A stretch of DNA of 64,000 nt from positions 11,671-75,670 of the forward strand of contig SFEX01000004.1 of the NCBI GenBank assembly GCA_004557075.1. The letters are read 5' to 3'. Under the pieces are notes generated by a model that worked only from the letters and a program-made list of their open reading frames with translations, searched no databases and was not told the origin of the DNA. Below are positions 7,581-15,488 of this stretch, in pieces (positions within the stretch are counted from its first letter, which is position 1; every line of letters begins with the position of its first letter). The translations under genes and the position numbers were made by a program. This DNA comes from Clostridiales bacterium (lineage in GTDB: Bacteria; Bacillota; Clostridia; Oscillospirales; Oscillospiraceae).

Positions 7581-7670
7581 TCTTCACTATTCACTATTAC
7601 TTATTACTTCCCAAAAATCGCCCCCCAAAATATAGTGAAGAGTGAATAGTGAATAGGTAATAAGTAAAAT
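7581..7670. repeat. inverted and direct heptad tracts
   Basis: A heptad tract in reverse orientation (CTTCACTATTCACTATTAC, from 7581) and another in direct orientation (7633-7670) bracket about 20 bases. These are copies 3 and 4 of the family at 6638 and 7149, placed between the four-helix-bundle gene and the tRNA operon. Confidence 0.7.
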
Positions 7671-7701
7671 CGACAAGCCCAAATAGAAGCTTGTCGATTT
7701 T
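7666..7701 (-). terminator. terminator of the tRNA operon
   Basis: AAAATCGACAAGC and GCTTGTCGATTTT form a stem around ten bases immediately after tRNA-Cys. It also forms the hairpin part of the fourth heptad repeat. Confidence 0.8.
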
Positions 7702-7776
7702 TGGAGGCGTCACCCGGATTTGAACCGGGGAATCGCGGATTTGCAGTCCGCTGCCTTACCACTTGGCTATGACGCC
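7702..7776 (-). tRNA. tRNA-Cys (GCA)
   Basis: A full cloverleaf is visible, with acceptor GGCGTCA/TGACGCC, anticodon loop CTGCAAA giving anticodon GCA, the T-arm GGTTCAAATCC, discriminator T and encoded CCA. It is the last gene of a four-tRNA operon. Confidence 0.95.
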
Positions 7777-7819
7777 ATATAAGTTTGCAGGCTTTTTATG
7801 TGAGCCTGCAAACACTTTT

Positions 7820-7895
7820 TGGAGCGGGCAACGAGACTCGAACTCGCTACCTCCACCTTGGCAAGGTGGCGCTCTACCGGATGAGCTATGCCCGC
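7820..7895 (-). tRNA. tRNA-Gly (GCC)
   Basis: Acceptor GCGGGCA/TGCCCGC, D-arm AGCTCATCCGGTAGAGC, anticodon stem CACCT..AGGTG with loop TGCC giving anticodon GCC, T-loop GTTCGAGTC and encoded CCA. Confidence 0.95.
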
Positions 7896-7898
7896 AAA

Positions 7899-7974
<76 letters not shown>

Positions 7975-7988
7975 ATATATCTGAAGAA

Positions 7989-8065
7989 TGGTGGGAACAA
8001 TTGGACTCGAACCAATGACCCCCTGCTTGTAAGGCAGGTGCTCTAACCAGCTGAGCTATGCTCCC
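7989..8065 (-). tRNA. tRNA-Val (UAC)
   Basis: Acceptor GGGAGCA/TGTTCCC, anticodon stem CCTGC/GCAGG with loop CTTACAA giving anticodon TAC, T-loop GGTTCGAGTCC and encoded CCA. It is the first gene of the tRNA operon. Confidence 0.95.
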
Positions 8066-8082
8066 TCATCAGCAGCTCGTTT

Positions 8083-8111
8083 ATTATACTAAAGCTTAGG
8101 CTGATTGTCAA
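8083..8111 (-). promoter_or_regulatory. consensus promoter of the tRNA operon
   Basis: On the minus strand TTGACA, 17 bases and TATAAT, a perfect sigma-A consensus, lie about 18 bases before tRNA-Val. Confidence 0.85.
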
Positions 8112-8129
8112 TAATTAATTTTCAAAAAA

Positions 8130-9011
8130 TCAATCATTTTTTGCGCTGTCGAGCAGAGAGCGCATATCGGCAGGGGAGAAGGTGTACACCGCGTCGCAGA
8201 ACTGGCAGCTCACATCCACGCTCTCGCCCTCGGCTATCATGCTTTCAAGCTCGGCTTCTCCAGCCGAGAGGATCGCCTGCTCAACGCGGTCGCGGCTGCA
8301 ATAGCAGCGGTAGCCGACCTCATCCTCGCCGACCATGTGGTGCTCTATACCCTTGAGAACCTGCTCGAACACGGCTTCAAGCCCATCCTCAGAGAGAACC
8401 GTTGTGAGCTGATCCATCATGAAAATATTTTCCTCAAGCAGGTCGATGTATTCCTCCGGCGCGCCCGGCATAAGCTGAACGATGAAGCCTCCGGCGGCTT
8501 TCACGCTCAGATCCGTGTCTATAAGCACGCCGAGGCCGCAGGCTGAGGGTATCTGCTCGCTCTCAAGCATATACGCGGTCAGGTCCTCGGCAATCTCGCC
8601 GGATACGAGCTGCGTCGAGCCGATGTACGGCTCCCTCAGGCCGATATCGCGGCTGACTGTTATCATGCCGTCCCTGCCTACAGCGCCGCCGACGTCAAGC
8701 TTGCCGTCCTTGCGAAGCGGCAGATCGACCGTGGGGTCTGCGACATAGCCGCGCACATAGCCCTCGGAGTCGGATACAGCGATCACGCTGCCGATAGGGC
8801 CGCCGCCGTTTATGCGTATCGTCAGGCTGCCGTTATCCTCCTTCAGCAGATTGCCGAGCATGGAGGCCGCGCACAGAGTGCGCCCCAGCGCCGCTGCGGT
8901 CGTGGGCGTGCAGCCGTGGATATCCTTTGCCCTCTGAACAAGGCCGCGCGCTGACACGGCGGACATTTTTATATAGCCGTTTCCGGCTGTTGCTCTCAGA
9001 ATCCTATCCAT
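8130..9011 (-). CDS. hslO: Hsp33 redox-regulated chaperone
   Basis: A 293-residue cytosolic holdase chaperone activated by oxidation. The Hsp33 zinc-switch cysteines are all present as CxC (Cys236, Cys238) and CxxC (Cys269, Cys272). The N-terminal domain carries GRTLCAASMLGNLLK and the GGGPIGSV loop typical of the family. It is the last gene of a three-gene minus-strand operon (yerC-like, methyltransferase, hslO), 14 bases after the methyltransferase stop. The ribosome-binding site TGAGG is rather far (about 12 bases) from the ATG. Confidence 0.95.
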   Translation of the reverse strand: MDRILRATAGNGYIKMSAVSARGLVQRAKDIHGCTPTTAAALGRTLCAASMLGNLLKEDNGSLTIRINGGGPIGSVIAVSDSEGYVRGYVADPTVDLPLRKDGKLDVGGAVGRDGMITVSRDIGLREPYIGSTQLVSGEIAEDLTAYMLESEQIPSACGLGVLIDTDLSVKAAGGFIVQLMPGAPEEYIDLLEENIFMMDQLTTVLSEDGLEAVFEQVLKGIEHHMVGEDEVGYRCYCSRDRVEQAILSAGEAELESMIAEGESVDVSCQFCDAVYTFSPADMRSLLDSAKND

Positions 9012-9025
9012 TATATTATATTACC

Positions 9026-9763
9026 TCAGTAAATGTTCGTATTTGATGCGACGATAAACATCCTGCCGCTGTCACCCTGGGGACAGTCGCGGCAAAGCCG
9101 GACGTTTTCAAAGCCCGATTTTTCGAGCAGCTTTTTTAAATCCTCCGGCTCGTGGGCGTATTCGATATGCTCCTCGCTCTCGCGCCGCCAGAGTCTGCCC
9201 TCGCGCGAAAAAATATCCATGCCGTAGCAGATGCAGTTTTCCTCATCGTCAAAGTCTGCCCGCCAGAGGCATAGCATATCCTCGTTCTCGTCAACAAAAA
9301 TCTCGCCGTCGATGCTTTTGAAAAACGAAGGTGTGCGAATATCGAAAATGACAAGGCCGTAGGGGCGCACAAAAAGATGAAGCCGGCGGAATACCTCATT
9401 CAGCTCCTCGGGCGGGATGTAGTCCATGCCGTCAAGGGAGCATATAGCAGCGTCCACCGTGCCGTACAGGTCAAGCTTCGATGCCTCCTGACATAGGAAC
9501 AGCGGCGGTATCCGAACATCCGCCGCTTTGCCCGAAGCCTGCATCAGCATATCGGCCGATGCGTCGCAGGCGATCATCTCATAGCCGCGCTCTGCCATCA
9601 TCCATGTGAGCGTGCCGGTGCCACAGCACAGGTCAAGAACGGTGTGATACTCACCCTGAGCCTTGGCAAATTCGTCCTCATAGAAAGCCAGAAAATCACC
9701 GTAGGGCACATCGCTCGTGAGAGCGTCGTACCATGAGGCCAGAGGCCCGTATGAAATGCCCAT
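9026..9763 (-). CDS. class I SAM-dependent methyltransferase
   Basis: A 245-residue cytosolic methyltransferase. Motif I is LDLCCGTGTL at residues 43-52, followed by the acidic loop MIACDAS. Motif IV-like residues occur in AAICSLDGMDY. Clostridial orthologues are annotated only as class I methyltransferases, substrate unknown. Its ATG overlaps the TGA of the upstream gene in TGATG, showing translational coupling. No membrane segments. Confidence 0.85.
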   Translation of the reverse strand: MGISYGPLASWYDALTSDVPYGDFLAFYEDEFAKAQGEYHTVLDLCCGTGTLTWMMAERGYEMIACDASADMLMQASGKAADVRIPPLFLCQEASKLDLYGTVDAAICSLDGMDYIPPEELNEVFRRLHLFVRPYGLVIFDIRTPSFFKSIDGEIFVDENEDMLCLWRADFDDEENCICYGMDIFSREGRLWRRESEEHIEYAHEPEDLKKLLEKSGFENVRLCRDCPQGDSGRMFIVASNTNIY

Positions 9764-10065
9764 CAGCCCTCTTCCTGCTGCTCTGCCAGACGGTTGAAGG
9801 CTATCTCGTATCCGTCCTTTCCGTACTGGAGGGAGCGGTTAACGCGGCTGATCGTTGCGCTGGAAGCGCCGGTCTCAGCGAGAATGTCGTTATATATCAT
9901 GCCCTTGGAGAGACAGACCGCGACCTGATAGCGCTGCTCCATGGCCTGAATTTCGGTAACGGTGCACAGGTCGTCAAAGAAATCCATGCACTCTTCGACG
10001 GTTTTCAGCGTGAGAATAGCTTTGTACATGTCGAGATTACGGGGTTTTCTGTTGAGTTTGTTCAT
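9763..10065 (-). CDS. YerC/YecD-type TrpR-like regulator
   Basis: A 100-residue helix-turn-helix protein of the TrpR/YerC family. The C-terminal half reads YNDILAETGASSATISRVNRSL, the family's DNA-recognition region. It is first in a minus-strand operon with a methyltransferase and hslO, from a promoter at 10089-10117. Known members are transcriptional regulators, but a ligand has not been assigned to YerC. The start ATG lacks an obvious ribosome-binding site in the sequence I read. Confidence 0.85.
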   Translation of the reverse strand: MNKLNRKPRNLDMYKAILTLKTVEECMDFFDDLCTVTEIQAMEQRYQVAVCLSKGMIYNDILAETGASSATISRVNRSLQYGKDGYEIAFNRLAEQQEEG

Positions 10066-10088
10066 TTTATGTATGAGCCTCCCAAAAA

Positions 10089-10117
10089 TAGCTAAAAGAT
10101 TAACGCTTAATTGTCAA
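10089..10117 (-). promoter_or_regulatory. promoter of the yerC-like operon
   Basis: On the minus strand TTGACA (10112-10117), 17 bases, TAGCTA (10089-10094). The -35 is perfect; the -10 is weaker. Confidence 0.5.
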
Positions 10118-10220
10118 TATTGTACATCATTACTGCACAAATGTAAAGTGCTAATGTGTAAACAAAATGGAAAAGTTGGTTAAGAACGATTTTTGAGCCT
10201 GAAAAGTTGGTAGTTTCCTA

Positions 10221-10249
10221 TTGATAATGATCGCAGGATGTTATACAAT
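10221..10249 (+). promoter_or_regulatory. promoter of the NfeD-SPFH operon
   Basis: TTGATA, 17 bases, TACAAT, 30 bases before the NfeD-like start. Confidence 0.65.
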
Positions 10250-10278
10250 CAAATCAAGAAAAACAGGAGGTGAGAATA

Positions 10279-10734
10279 ATGCCATTCGGTATGACAATTA
10301 CGACGCTCTGGCTTGTTGTCATGGTGCTGTTCCTCGTGGTCGAGGCAGCTACGGTAGGACTTGTGTGCATCTGGTTTGCGGTAGGCGCTCTTGCGGCGCT
10401 GATCGGCGCGCTGATCGGCGCGCAGCCCTTGCTTCAAATCATGCTGTTCCTTGTCGTCTCCGCTGTGACGCTGTATTTCACGCGGCCTCTCGTCAAGAAG
10501 TATGTGAATTCCAGGGTTGAGCCGACGAATGCGGACATGGTCATCGGCAAAGAGTGCAGAGTGACCGAGGCTGTGGATAATATTGCCGGAACGGGCGCTG
10601 TTTATGTTGACGGCAAAACATGGACGGCAAGAAGCGAAAGCGATGAGGTGATACCAGAGGGAACGCTCGTCACCGCAAGGAGCATTGACGGAGTTAAACT
10701 TATTGTAGCAGCACTGGAGAAAGAGACAGTATAA
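10279..10734 (+). CDS. NfeD-like membrane protein
   Basis: A 151-residue protein with about three hydrophobic helices (residues about 5-75) and a C-terminal OB-fold domain (about 90-150, GKECRVTEAVD ... GKTWTARSESDEVIPEGTLV). This is the short NfeD form without the N-terminal ClpP-like protease. NfeD proteins act with SPFH/stomatin partners in membrane microdomains, and the next gene is such a partner, 25 bases downstream. ATG 10279 follows GGAGGTGA. Confidence 0.88.
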   Translation: MPFGMTITTLWLVVMVLFLVVEAATVGLVCIWFAVGALAALIGALIGAQPLLQIMLFLVVSAVTLYFTRPLVKKYVNSRVEPTNADMVIGKECRVTEAVDNIAGTGAVYVDGKTWTARSESDEVIPEGTLVTARSIDGVKLIVAALEKETV

Positions 10735-10759
10735 ATTATAAAATATAAAGGAGAAGAAA

Positions 10760-11665
10760 ATGGATTACATCTTGCCCATTATTATCGTCGTACTCGTTCT
10801 GATCATCATAGTCAGAAACATAAGAGTCGTTCAGCAGAGCAAGGCCTATGTCATCGAGCGTCTTGGCGCTTACAAGACCACATGGAGCACCGGCATACAT
10901 CTCAAGGTTCCGTTCATTGAGCGAGTCGCAAAGGTGATCTCTCTCAAGGAGCAGGTTGCCGATTTCCCGCCCCAGCCCGTTATCACCAAGGATAACGTAA
11001 CCATGCAGATAGACACCGTTGTGTACTTCCAGATCACCGATCCCAAGCTCTACACCTACGGCATCGAGCATCCCATGGTCGCGATCGAGAACCTTTCCGC
11101 AACCACCTTGCGTAACATCATCGGCGATCTCGAGCTTGACCAGTGCCTCACCAGCCGCGATATCATAAACGCCAAGATGCGCAACATCCTCGACGAGGCG
11201 ACCGACCCCTGGGGCATCAAGGTCAACCGCGTTGAGCTGAAGAACATCCTGCCGCCCAGAGAGATCCAGTCGGCAATGGAAAAGCAGATGAAGGCCGAGC
11301 GTGAACGCCGTGAGGCTATCCTCCGCGCCGAGGGCGAGAAGCGTGCAGCCATCCTTGAGGCCGAGGGCGAAAAGGAATCCGCTATCCTCCGCGCCGATGC
11401 AAAGAAGCAGCAGCAGATCCTCGAGGCCGAAGGCCAGGCCGAGGCTATCCTCAAAGTTCAGACCGCAACTGCCGAAGGTATCCGCCTTATAAACGAGGCC
11501 GCTCCGGGCGAGGGCGTGCTGAAAATAAAGGCGCTTGAGGCCTTTACAGCCGCGGCAAACGGCAGAGCGACAAAGATCATCATCCCCAGCGAGATACAGG
11601 GCATTGCCGGTCTTGCAGAGGGCGTTGTTCAGTCGGTCAAGGACATACCAGCAGACGCGGAGTAA
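10760..11665 (+). CDS. SPFH/stomatin-like membrane scaffold (QmcA-like)
   Basis: A 301-residue stomatin-family protein. An N-terminal hydrophobic anchor (residues about 2-20) is followed by the SPFH domain (RLGAYKTTWSTGIHLKVPF, then VVYFQITDPKLY). A long charged coiled coil (residues about 175-235) with repeated EAEGEK/RAEGEK units ends the SPFH core. The C-terminus carries the stomatin-type IIPSEI segment. Co-transcribed with the NfeD-like gene. Such pairs organise membrane domains and can tether proteases; the client here is unknown. Confidence 0.9.
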   Translation: MDYILPIIIVVLVLIIIVRNIRVVQQSKAYVIERLGAYKTTWSTGIHLKVPFIERVAKVISLKEQVADFPPQPVITKDNVTMQIDTVVYFQITDPKLYTYGIEHPMVAIENLSATTLRNIIGDLELDQCLTSRDIINAKMRNILDEATDPWGIKVNRVELKNILPPREIQSAMEKQMKAERERREAILRAEGEKRAAILEAEGEKESAILRADAKKQQQILEAEGQAEAILKVQTATAEGIRLINEAAPGEGVLKIKALEAFTAAANGRATKIIIPSEIQGIAGLAEGVVQSVKDIPADAE

Positions 11666-11677
11666 AAAAGTATCATT

Positions 11678-11710
11678 AAAAAATCCGACGTATAACGCGC
11701 CGGATTTTTT
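11678..11710 (+). terminator. terminator of the NfeD-SPFH operon
   Basis: AAAAAATCCG and CGGATTTTTT close a stem with a T run. The hexokinase start lies only 12 bases after it. Confidence 0.75.
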
Positions 11711-11721
11711 CAGGTGAAGCT

Positions 11722-12981
11722 ATGATAAAAATTGCAGAATTTATGAGAAAATACGGCATGGAGGCCGAAGCGGTCGATATGACCGAGTATACGAAAGCAT
11801 ATCTTGCCGCAATGGAGCGCGGCCTTGAGGCAGCGCAGAAGAACGTTCCGATGATACCGACATATTTGTACGGTGAAAAAAAGCTTCAGAAGGGCCGCAA
11901 GGTCGTGGTCATCGACGCCGGCGGTACGAATTTGCGCACGGGACTTGCCTGCTTCGGCGATAAGGGCATAGTGCTCGAGAGGGTCGAGAAGCAGACCATA
12001 CCCGGTGCGCAGGCGCCGGTAGAGTGGGACGAGTTTATCTCTCACATTGCCGATTGCGTTATGCCGCTTATGAATGATGCGCAGGATATCGGCTTCTGCT
12101 TTTCCTATCCTGCCGAGGTGACGGAGAATATTGATAACCGAATACTGAGCCTGACAAAGCAGGTGAAGATAAACGGTGCTGAGGGCAAGCTGCTTGGCGC
12201 GGCGCTGAGAGAAGAGCTTCTCAGACGCGGCGCGAAGGTCGGGAAGATAGTGGTGCTCAACGATACGCCTGCTGTCCTGCTCAGCGGTATCAGTCTTGCG
12301 GACAGAGGCAAATACGGCGGCTTTGCCGGACTTGTGGCCGGAACAGGGTTTAACGCCTGCTGCATGCTTCCTGTGGAGAAGATAACAAAGATATCCGCCT
12401 CCGGAAGCGGCAAAATGCTCGTTAACCTTGAGGCCGGCTCATTTGATGGCTTCCCCCGTGGGGACATCGACCTTGAAATGGACGGTGCTCTGCCCGACAC
12501 CGGTTACTACACCGCTGAAAAAATGATATCAGGCCGCTATCTTGGGGAGCTTTGCATGTATATTCTCAAGCAGGCCGCCCGCGAAGGAATGTTTTCCGAG
12601 CGCGCTTCGGAGACGATACTTAAAATGACCGAGGTCGTAACGCCAACTATCGACAAGTGGGGGAGCGGGAGATTCCCCAAGGGCTTCACAAGCGAGGATA
12701 GGGTCAATTTGGTTTACATAATCAATGAACTGTTCGAGCGCGCGGCTCGCTGTATAGCCTGCTGCCTGTGCGCAATACTTATGCTGACGGGCGAGGGCAA
12801 GGATAAGCCGGTGTGCATTGCCGTTGACGGCTCGCTGTTCGGAAAAAGCAGGCTTTTGAGGCCGGAGCTTGAGAAATTTATGGATATTTACGCTGCCGAG
12901 ATCATGGGGCGGAAATATGAATTTGTAACGGGCGAGGACATGAGCCTCGTAGGTACGGCTGCGGCAGTGCTTATCAATTAA
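11722..12981 (+). CDS. hexokinase-family sugar kinase
   Basis: A 419-residue ASKHA-fold kinase of the hexokinase type. The phosphate-1 loop VIDAGGTNLRTGLACF is at residues about 58-73, and the C-terminal adenosine region reads IAVDGSLFGKSRLLRPEL. It probably phosphorylates glucose or another hexose at C6 in the cytosol. Members of this length and type occur in clostridia, in place of the ROK glucokinase. The ribosome-binding site is AGGTGA. It is followed by a strong terminator and appears to be a single-gene unit that may depend on read-through from the SPFH operon. Confidence 0.85.
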   Translation: MIKIAEFMRKYGMEAEAVDMTEYTKAYLAAMERGLEAAQKNVPMIPTYLYGEKKLQKGRKVVVIDAGGTNLRTGLACFGDKGIVLERVEKQTIPGAQAPVEWDEFISHIADCVMPLMNDAQDIGFCFSYPAEVTENIDNRILSLTKQVKINGAEGKLLGAALREELLRRGAKVGKIVVLNDTPAVLLSGISLADRGKYGGFAGLVAGTGFNACCMLPVEKITKISASGSGKMLVNLEAGSFDGFPRGDIDLEMDGALPDTGYYTAEKMISGRYLGELCMYILKQAAREGMFSERASETILKMTEVVTPTIDKWGSGRFPKGFTSEDRVNLVYIINELFERAARCIACCLCAILMLTGEGKDKPVCIAVDGSLFGKSRLLRPELEKFMDIYAAEIMGRKYEFVTGEDMSLVGTAAAVLIN

Positions 12982-12999
12982 AGACGTGTTTATATTATA

Positions 13000-13031
13000 G
13001 GACGGACAAGCTTTAGCTTGTCCGTCCTTTC
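13000..13031 (+). terminator. terminator after hexokinase
   Basis: GGACGGACAAGC-TTTA-GCTTGTCCGTCC, a perfect 12-base stem followed by TTT. Confidence 0.85.
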
Positions 13032-13062
13032 ATAATTTTTTGGAATAAACAGCATATAACAC

Positions 13063-13094
13063 TTGACAACAGTTTATAACTGTTATACACTGTT
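13063..13094 (+). promoter_or_regulatory. promoter and GntR-type operator
   Basis: TTGACA (13063-13068) overlaps AACAGTTTATAACTGTT (13068-13084), a 17-base palindrome. A further ACTGTT half-site follows ten bases later (13089-13094). The -10 is probably TATACA at 13084. This is the likely binding site of the GntR-family product. Confidence 0.55.
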
Positions 13095-13119
13095 ATCAGC
13101 AAAAGGGGAGGGCGAACAG

Positions 13120-13491
13120 GTGAAAATTATTATCAATACCTCTTTGATGATTCCTATATACGAGCAGATCGTGGATCAGATAAAAACGCTCATACGCAGC
13201 GGACAGCTAAAGGAAAATGACAATCTTCCGTCTGTGCGCACGCTGTCAAAGGAGCTGAAAATAAGCGCTTTAACTGTGAAAAAGGCGTATGACGCCTTGG
13301 AGGAAGAGGGCTTTACGATAACGGTACACGGCAAGGGAACGTATGTGGCCGCGGTAAATACGGAGCTTTTGCTGGAGGAGCAGAAAAAAGAGCTGGAAGC
13401 GGATCTGGAACAGGCCATCGAAAAAGGACGGCGCTGCGGTATCAGCGACGAGGATATAAAGAGCCTGTTTGAACTGATTTTGGAGGGTTAA
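13120..13491 (+). CDS. GntR-family (YtrA-type) repressor
   Basis: A 123-residue regulator. Residues about 5-72 form the winged helix (PIYEQIVDQIKTLIRSGQL ... LPSVRTLSKEL ... HGKGTYV), and only a short helical tail follows, as in the YtrA subfamily that controls ABC exporters. GTG 13120 has GGGGAGGG seven bases upstream; the frame extends to 13063 but through the promoter. It is the first gene of an operon with an ABC ATPase and permease, whose start overlaps its stop (TAATG). Confidence 0.9.
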   Translation: MKIIINTSLMIPIYEQIVDQIKTLIRSGQLKENDNLPSVRTLSKELKISALTVKKAYDALEEEGFTITVHGKGTYVAAVNTELLLEEQKKELEADLEQAIEKGRRCGISDEDIKSLFELILEG

Positions 13492-14345
13492 TGCATATGC
13501 TTAAAATCGAACATTTAAAAAAGCACTATAAAAATTTCTCGCTGGATTGCTCTCTGAACGTGATGCCGGGCTGCGTGACTGGCCTGATCGGACAAAACGG
13601 AGCGGGAAAAAGTACGACTTTCAAAGCCGTGTTAGGGCTTATTTCCTGCGACGGGGGAACGGTCACTGTTCTCGGAAAGGATTTGAAGGACTTCAAGGCC
13701 GAGGATAAAGAGAACTTAGGAGTTGCCCTTTCCGACTCCGGATTCAGCGGCTATTTGACGATAAAGGACATTATCCCCGTACTCAAAAACCTGTATAGTA
13801 ATTTTGACTATTCGTTTTTCTCCGAGCAGGTCAATAGATTCCAGCTCCCGCTTGACAAGAAAATCAAGGACTTTTCGACCGGCATGAAAGCAAAGCTGAA
13901 AGTGCTTGTGGCAGTGTCGCACAATGCCAAGCTGCTCATACTGGATGAACCGACAGCGGGGCTGGATGTGGTCGCCAGAGATGAACTGCTGGAGCTGCTG
14001 AGAGAGTTCATGGAAAGGGACGAAGAGCGCTCTATCCTGATAAGCTCCCACATTTCCGGAGACTTGGAGAGCCTGTGCGATGATATCTATATGATACATG
14101 ACGGCAAGATCATTCTGCATGAGGATACGGATGTTCTGCTGAGCGATTATGCGCTTTTGAAAGTTAACGACGAGCAGTATGAAACGCTTGATAAGCAGTC
14201 TATCCTGCGCACGAAAAGGGAGGCTTACGGGTATAGCTGCCTGACAAATCAGAAGCAGTTTTATCTGGATAACTACCCGAAGCTCGCAATCGAAAAGGGA
14301 ACGATCGATGGGGTCATTACGATGATGATAAGGGGGGATGAGTAA
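13491..14345 (+). CDS. ABC transporter ATP-binding protein
   Basis: A 284-residue ATPase of an ABC-2 type exporter. Walker A is GQNGAGKST at residues about 34-42, the signature is FSTGMKAKL, and Walker B is LLILDEPTAGLD, followed by the switch His in LISSHI. The C-terminal 70 residues are family-variable. It is coupled to the repressor (TAATG overlap) and to the permease (TAATG overlap). This gene set resembles YtrA-YtrB-type operons, often induced by cell-wall stress or antimicrobial peptides; the substrate is unknown. ATG 13497 is an alternative start. Confidence 0.9.
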   Translation: MHMLKIEHLKKHYKNFSLDCSLNVMPGCVTGLIGQNGAGKSTTFKAVLGLISCDGGTVTVLGKDLKDFKAEDKENLGVALSDSGFSGYLTIKDIIPVLKNLYSNFDYSFFSEQVNRFQLPLDKKIKDFSTGMKAKLKVLVAVSHNAKLLILDEPTAGLDVVARDELLELLREFMERDEERSILISSHISGDLESLCDDIYMIHDGKIILHEDTDVLLSDYALLKVNDEQYETLDKQSILRTKREAYGYSCLTNQKQFYLDNYPKLAIEKGTIDGVITMMIRGDE

Positions 14346-14986
14346 TGAAAGGCTTGCTGGTAAAAGACTTTAAGCTGATGAAGGTGCAAAAAAATTTCTA
14401 TTTCCTGCTCATAGCCATATTTATTGTGTTTGAGATTCTTAATTACGATGTGTCGTTTGCAATAGGCTTTGTGAACTTTGCCACGTCAATGTTTACGCTG
14501 TCGACCATAAGCTACGATGAATTTGATAACGGCAGCGCGTTTCTGTTTACCCTGCCCATAAGCCGCAAAAGCTATGTGGCGGAAAAATATGTTTTAGCGC
14601 TCCTGCTGAGTCTCGGCTCATGGGCGATCACGGTGCTTTTGGCGATCGTACTTACAAAATCGCAAGTTTCGGAAACACTGGTGCCTGCCGTGATAATTTT
14701 TATAGCAGTGCTTGTTCTCCAGGCCGTCATGTTACCGATTCAAATTAAATTCGGCGGGGAAAAGGGACGAATTGCTCTGATAGCGGTAGTGAGCCTGCTT
14801 GCGCTTGTCTGCATTGGTATTGGGAAATTACTTGAAATGCTTGGCGTTGACATTTTTACTGCCCTTGACCATCTTCCGAGCGTAAGCACAGGTGTGCTGC
14901 TTATAATAGCTGCTGCCGTTGTTGCCGTCATTTTGCTGATATCTATGCAAATCAGCATATCTATTATGAATAAGAAAGAATTCTAA
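14345..14986 (+). CDS. ABC-2 type permease
   Basis: A 213-residue membrane protein with about six hydrophobic segments. A short basic N-terminus (KGLLVKDFKLMK) precedes the first helix, as in ABC-2 permeases, and a conserved SYDEFDNGSAFLFTLPISR loop follows the second. It overlaps the ATPase stop and ends in a terminator, so repressor-ATPase-permease form one transcript. Confidence 0.85.
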   Translation: MKGLLVKDFKLMKVQKNFYFLLIAIFIVFEILNYDVSFAIGFVNFATSMFTLSTISYDEFDNGSAFLFTLPISRKSYVAEKYVLALLLSLGSWAITVLLAIVLTKSQVSETLVPAVIIFIAVLVLQAVMLPIQIKFGGEKGRIALIAVVSLLALVCIGIGKLLEMLGVDIFTALDHLPSVSTGVLLIIAAAVVAVILLISMQISISIMNKKEF

Positions 14987-14996
14987 ATAAATATGG

Positions 14997-15031
14997 AAAT
15001 GCCGTTCAGCTAAAACTGAACGGCATTTTTT
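14997..15031 (+). terminator. terminator of the GntR-ABC operon
   Basis: AAATGCCGTTCAG, a CTAAAA loop, CTGAACGGCATTTTTT. Confidence 0.9.
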
Positions 15032-15032
15032 C

Positions 15033-15084
15033 TTGACAAAACGGTGCGGAGGCTGTATTCTCATGAAAATGAGAAACTTTCTCA
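15033..15084 (+). promoter_or_regulatory. promoter with Fur/Zur-like operator
   Basis: TTGACA (15033-15038), 17 bases and TATTCT (15056-15061) form the promoter. Overlapping the -10 and start are TTCTCAT-N4-ATGAGAA (15058-15075) and TGAGAAACTTTCTCA (15070-15084), two interlocking inverted repeats. The 7-1-7 geometry of the second is that of Fur-family sites, so autoregulation by the next gene's product is likely. Confidence 0.6.
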
Positions 15085-15101
15085 AATTGCGAGGAATGGA
15101 C

Positions 15102-15488
15102 ATGAGTTATAGGACGCATCAAAGACTTGCCATGCTCGGATTTCTTGAAAATAATCCTGAGCGGCAGTATACGATAGACGAGATGATAGAGCAGCTTGGC
15201 GAGGACGCACCGGCAAAGAGCACGGCCTACAGGATCGTGAAAAAGCTGTGCGACGAGGGGTTTATACGCCGCTTTTCCCGCGAGGGAACGGCGGGGGCTG
15301 TATACCAGCTTGCCGGAAAATGCTGCTGTGCCGAGCATCTGCACATAAGATGCCTTGAGTGCGGGCTGCTGATACATCTTGACAGAAGCGCTCAGGATGA
15401 GCTTACCAAAAACACGGGCTTCGTGCTCGATGATGAACGCAGTATGCTCTACGGCCGCTGCGCCGCATGCGCGGGGAGGGCAAAATGA
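15102..15488 (+). CDS. Fur-family metal-responsive repressor (Zur-like)
   Basis: A 128-residue Fur-fold regulator. A winged helix (residues about 1-75, with STAYRIVKKLCDEGFI) is followed by a metal domain with HLHIRCLECG and a C-terminal CAAC, together forming the structural CxxC-CxxC zinc site. ATG 15102 has GAGGAA five bases upstream. The gene overlaps (ATGA) a metal-binding lipoprotein with a His-rich loop, so zinc sensing (Zur) is the best guess; manganese or iron cannot be excluded. Confidence 0.85.
   Translation: MSYRTHQRLAMLGFLENNPERQYTIDEMIEQLGEDAPAKSTAYRIVKKLCDEGFIRRFSREGTAGAVYQLAGKCCCAEHLHIRCLECGLLIHLDRSAQDELTKNTGFVLDDERSMLYGRCAACAGRAK

Noticed and set aside
6638..7670. Heptad tracts as a CRISPR array
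   Set aside because: The unit is seven bases with no spacers and no cas genes; it is a tandem microsatellite-like tract joined to a terminator hairpin.
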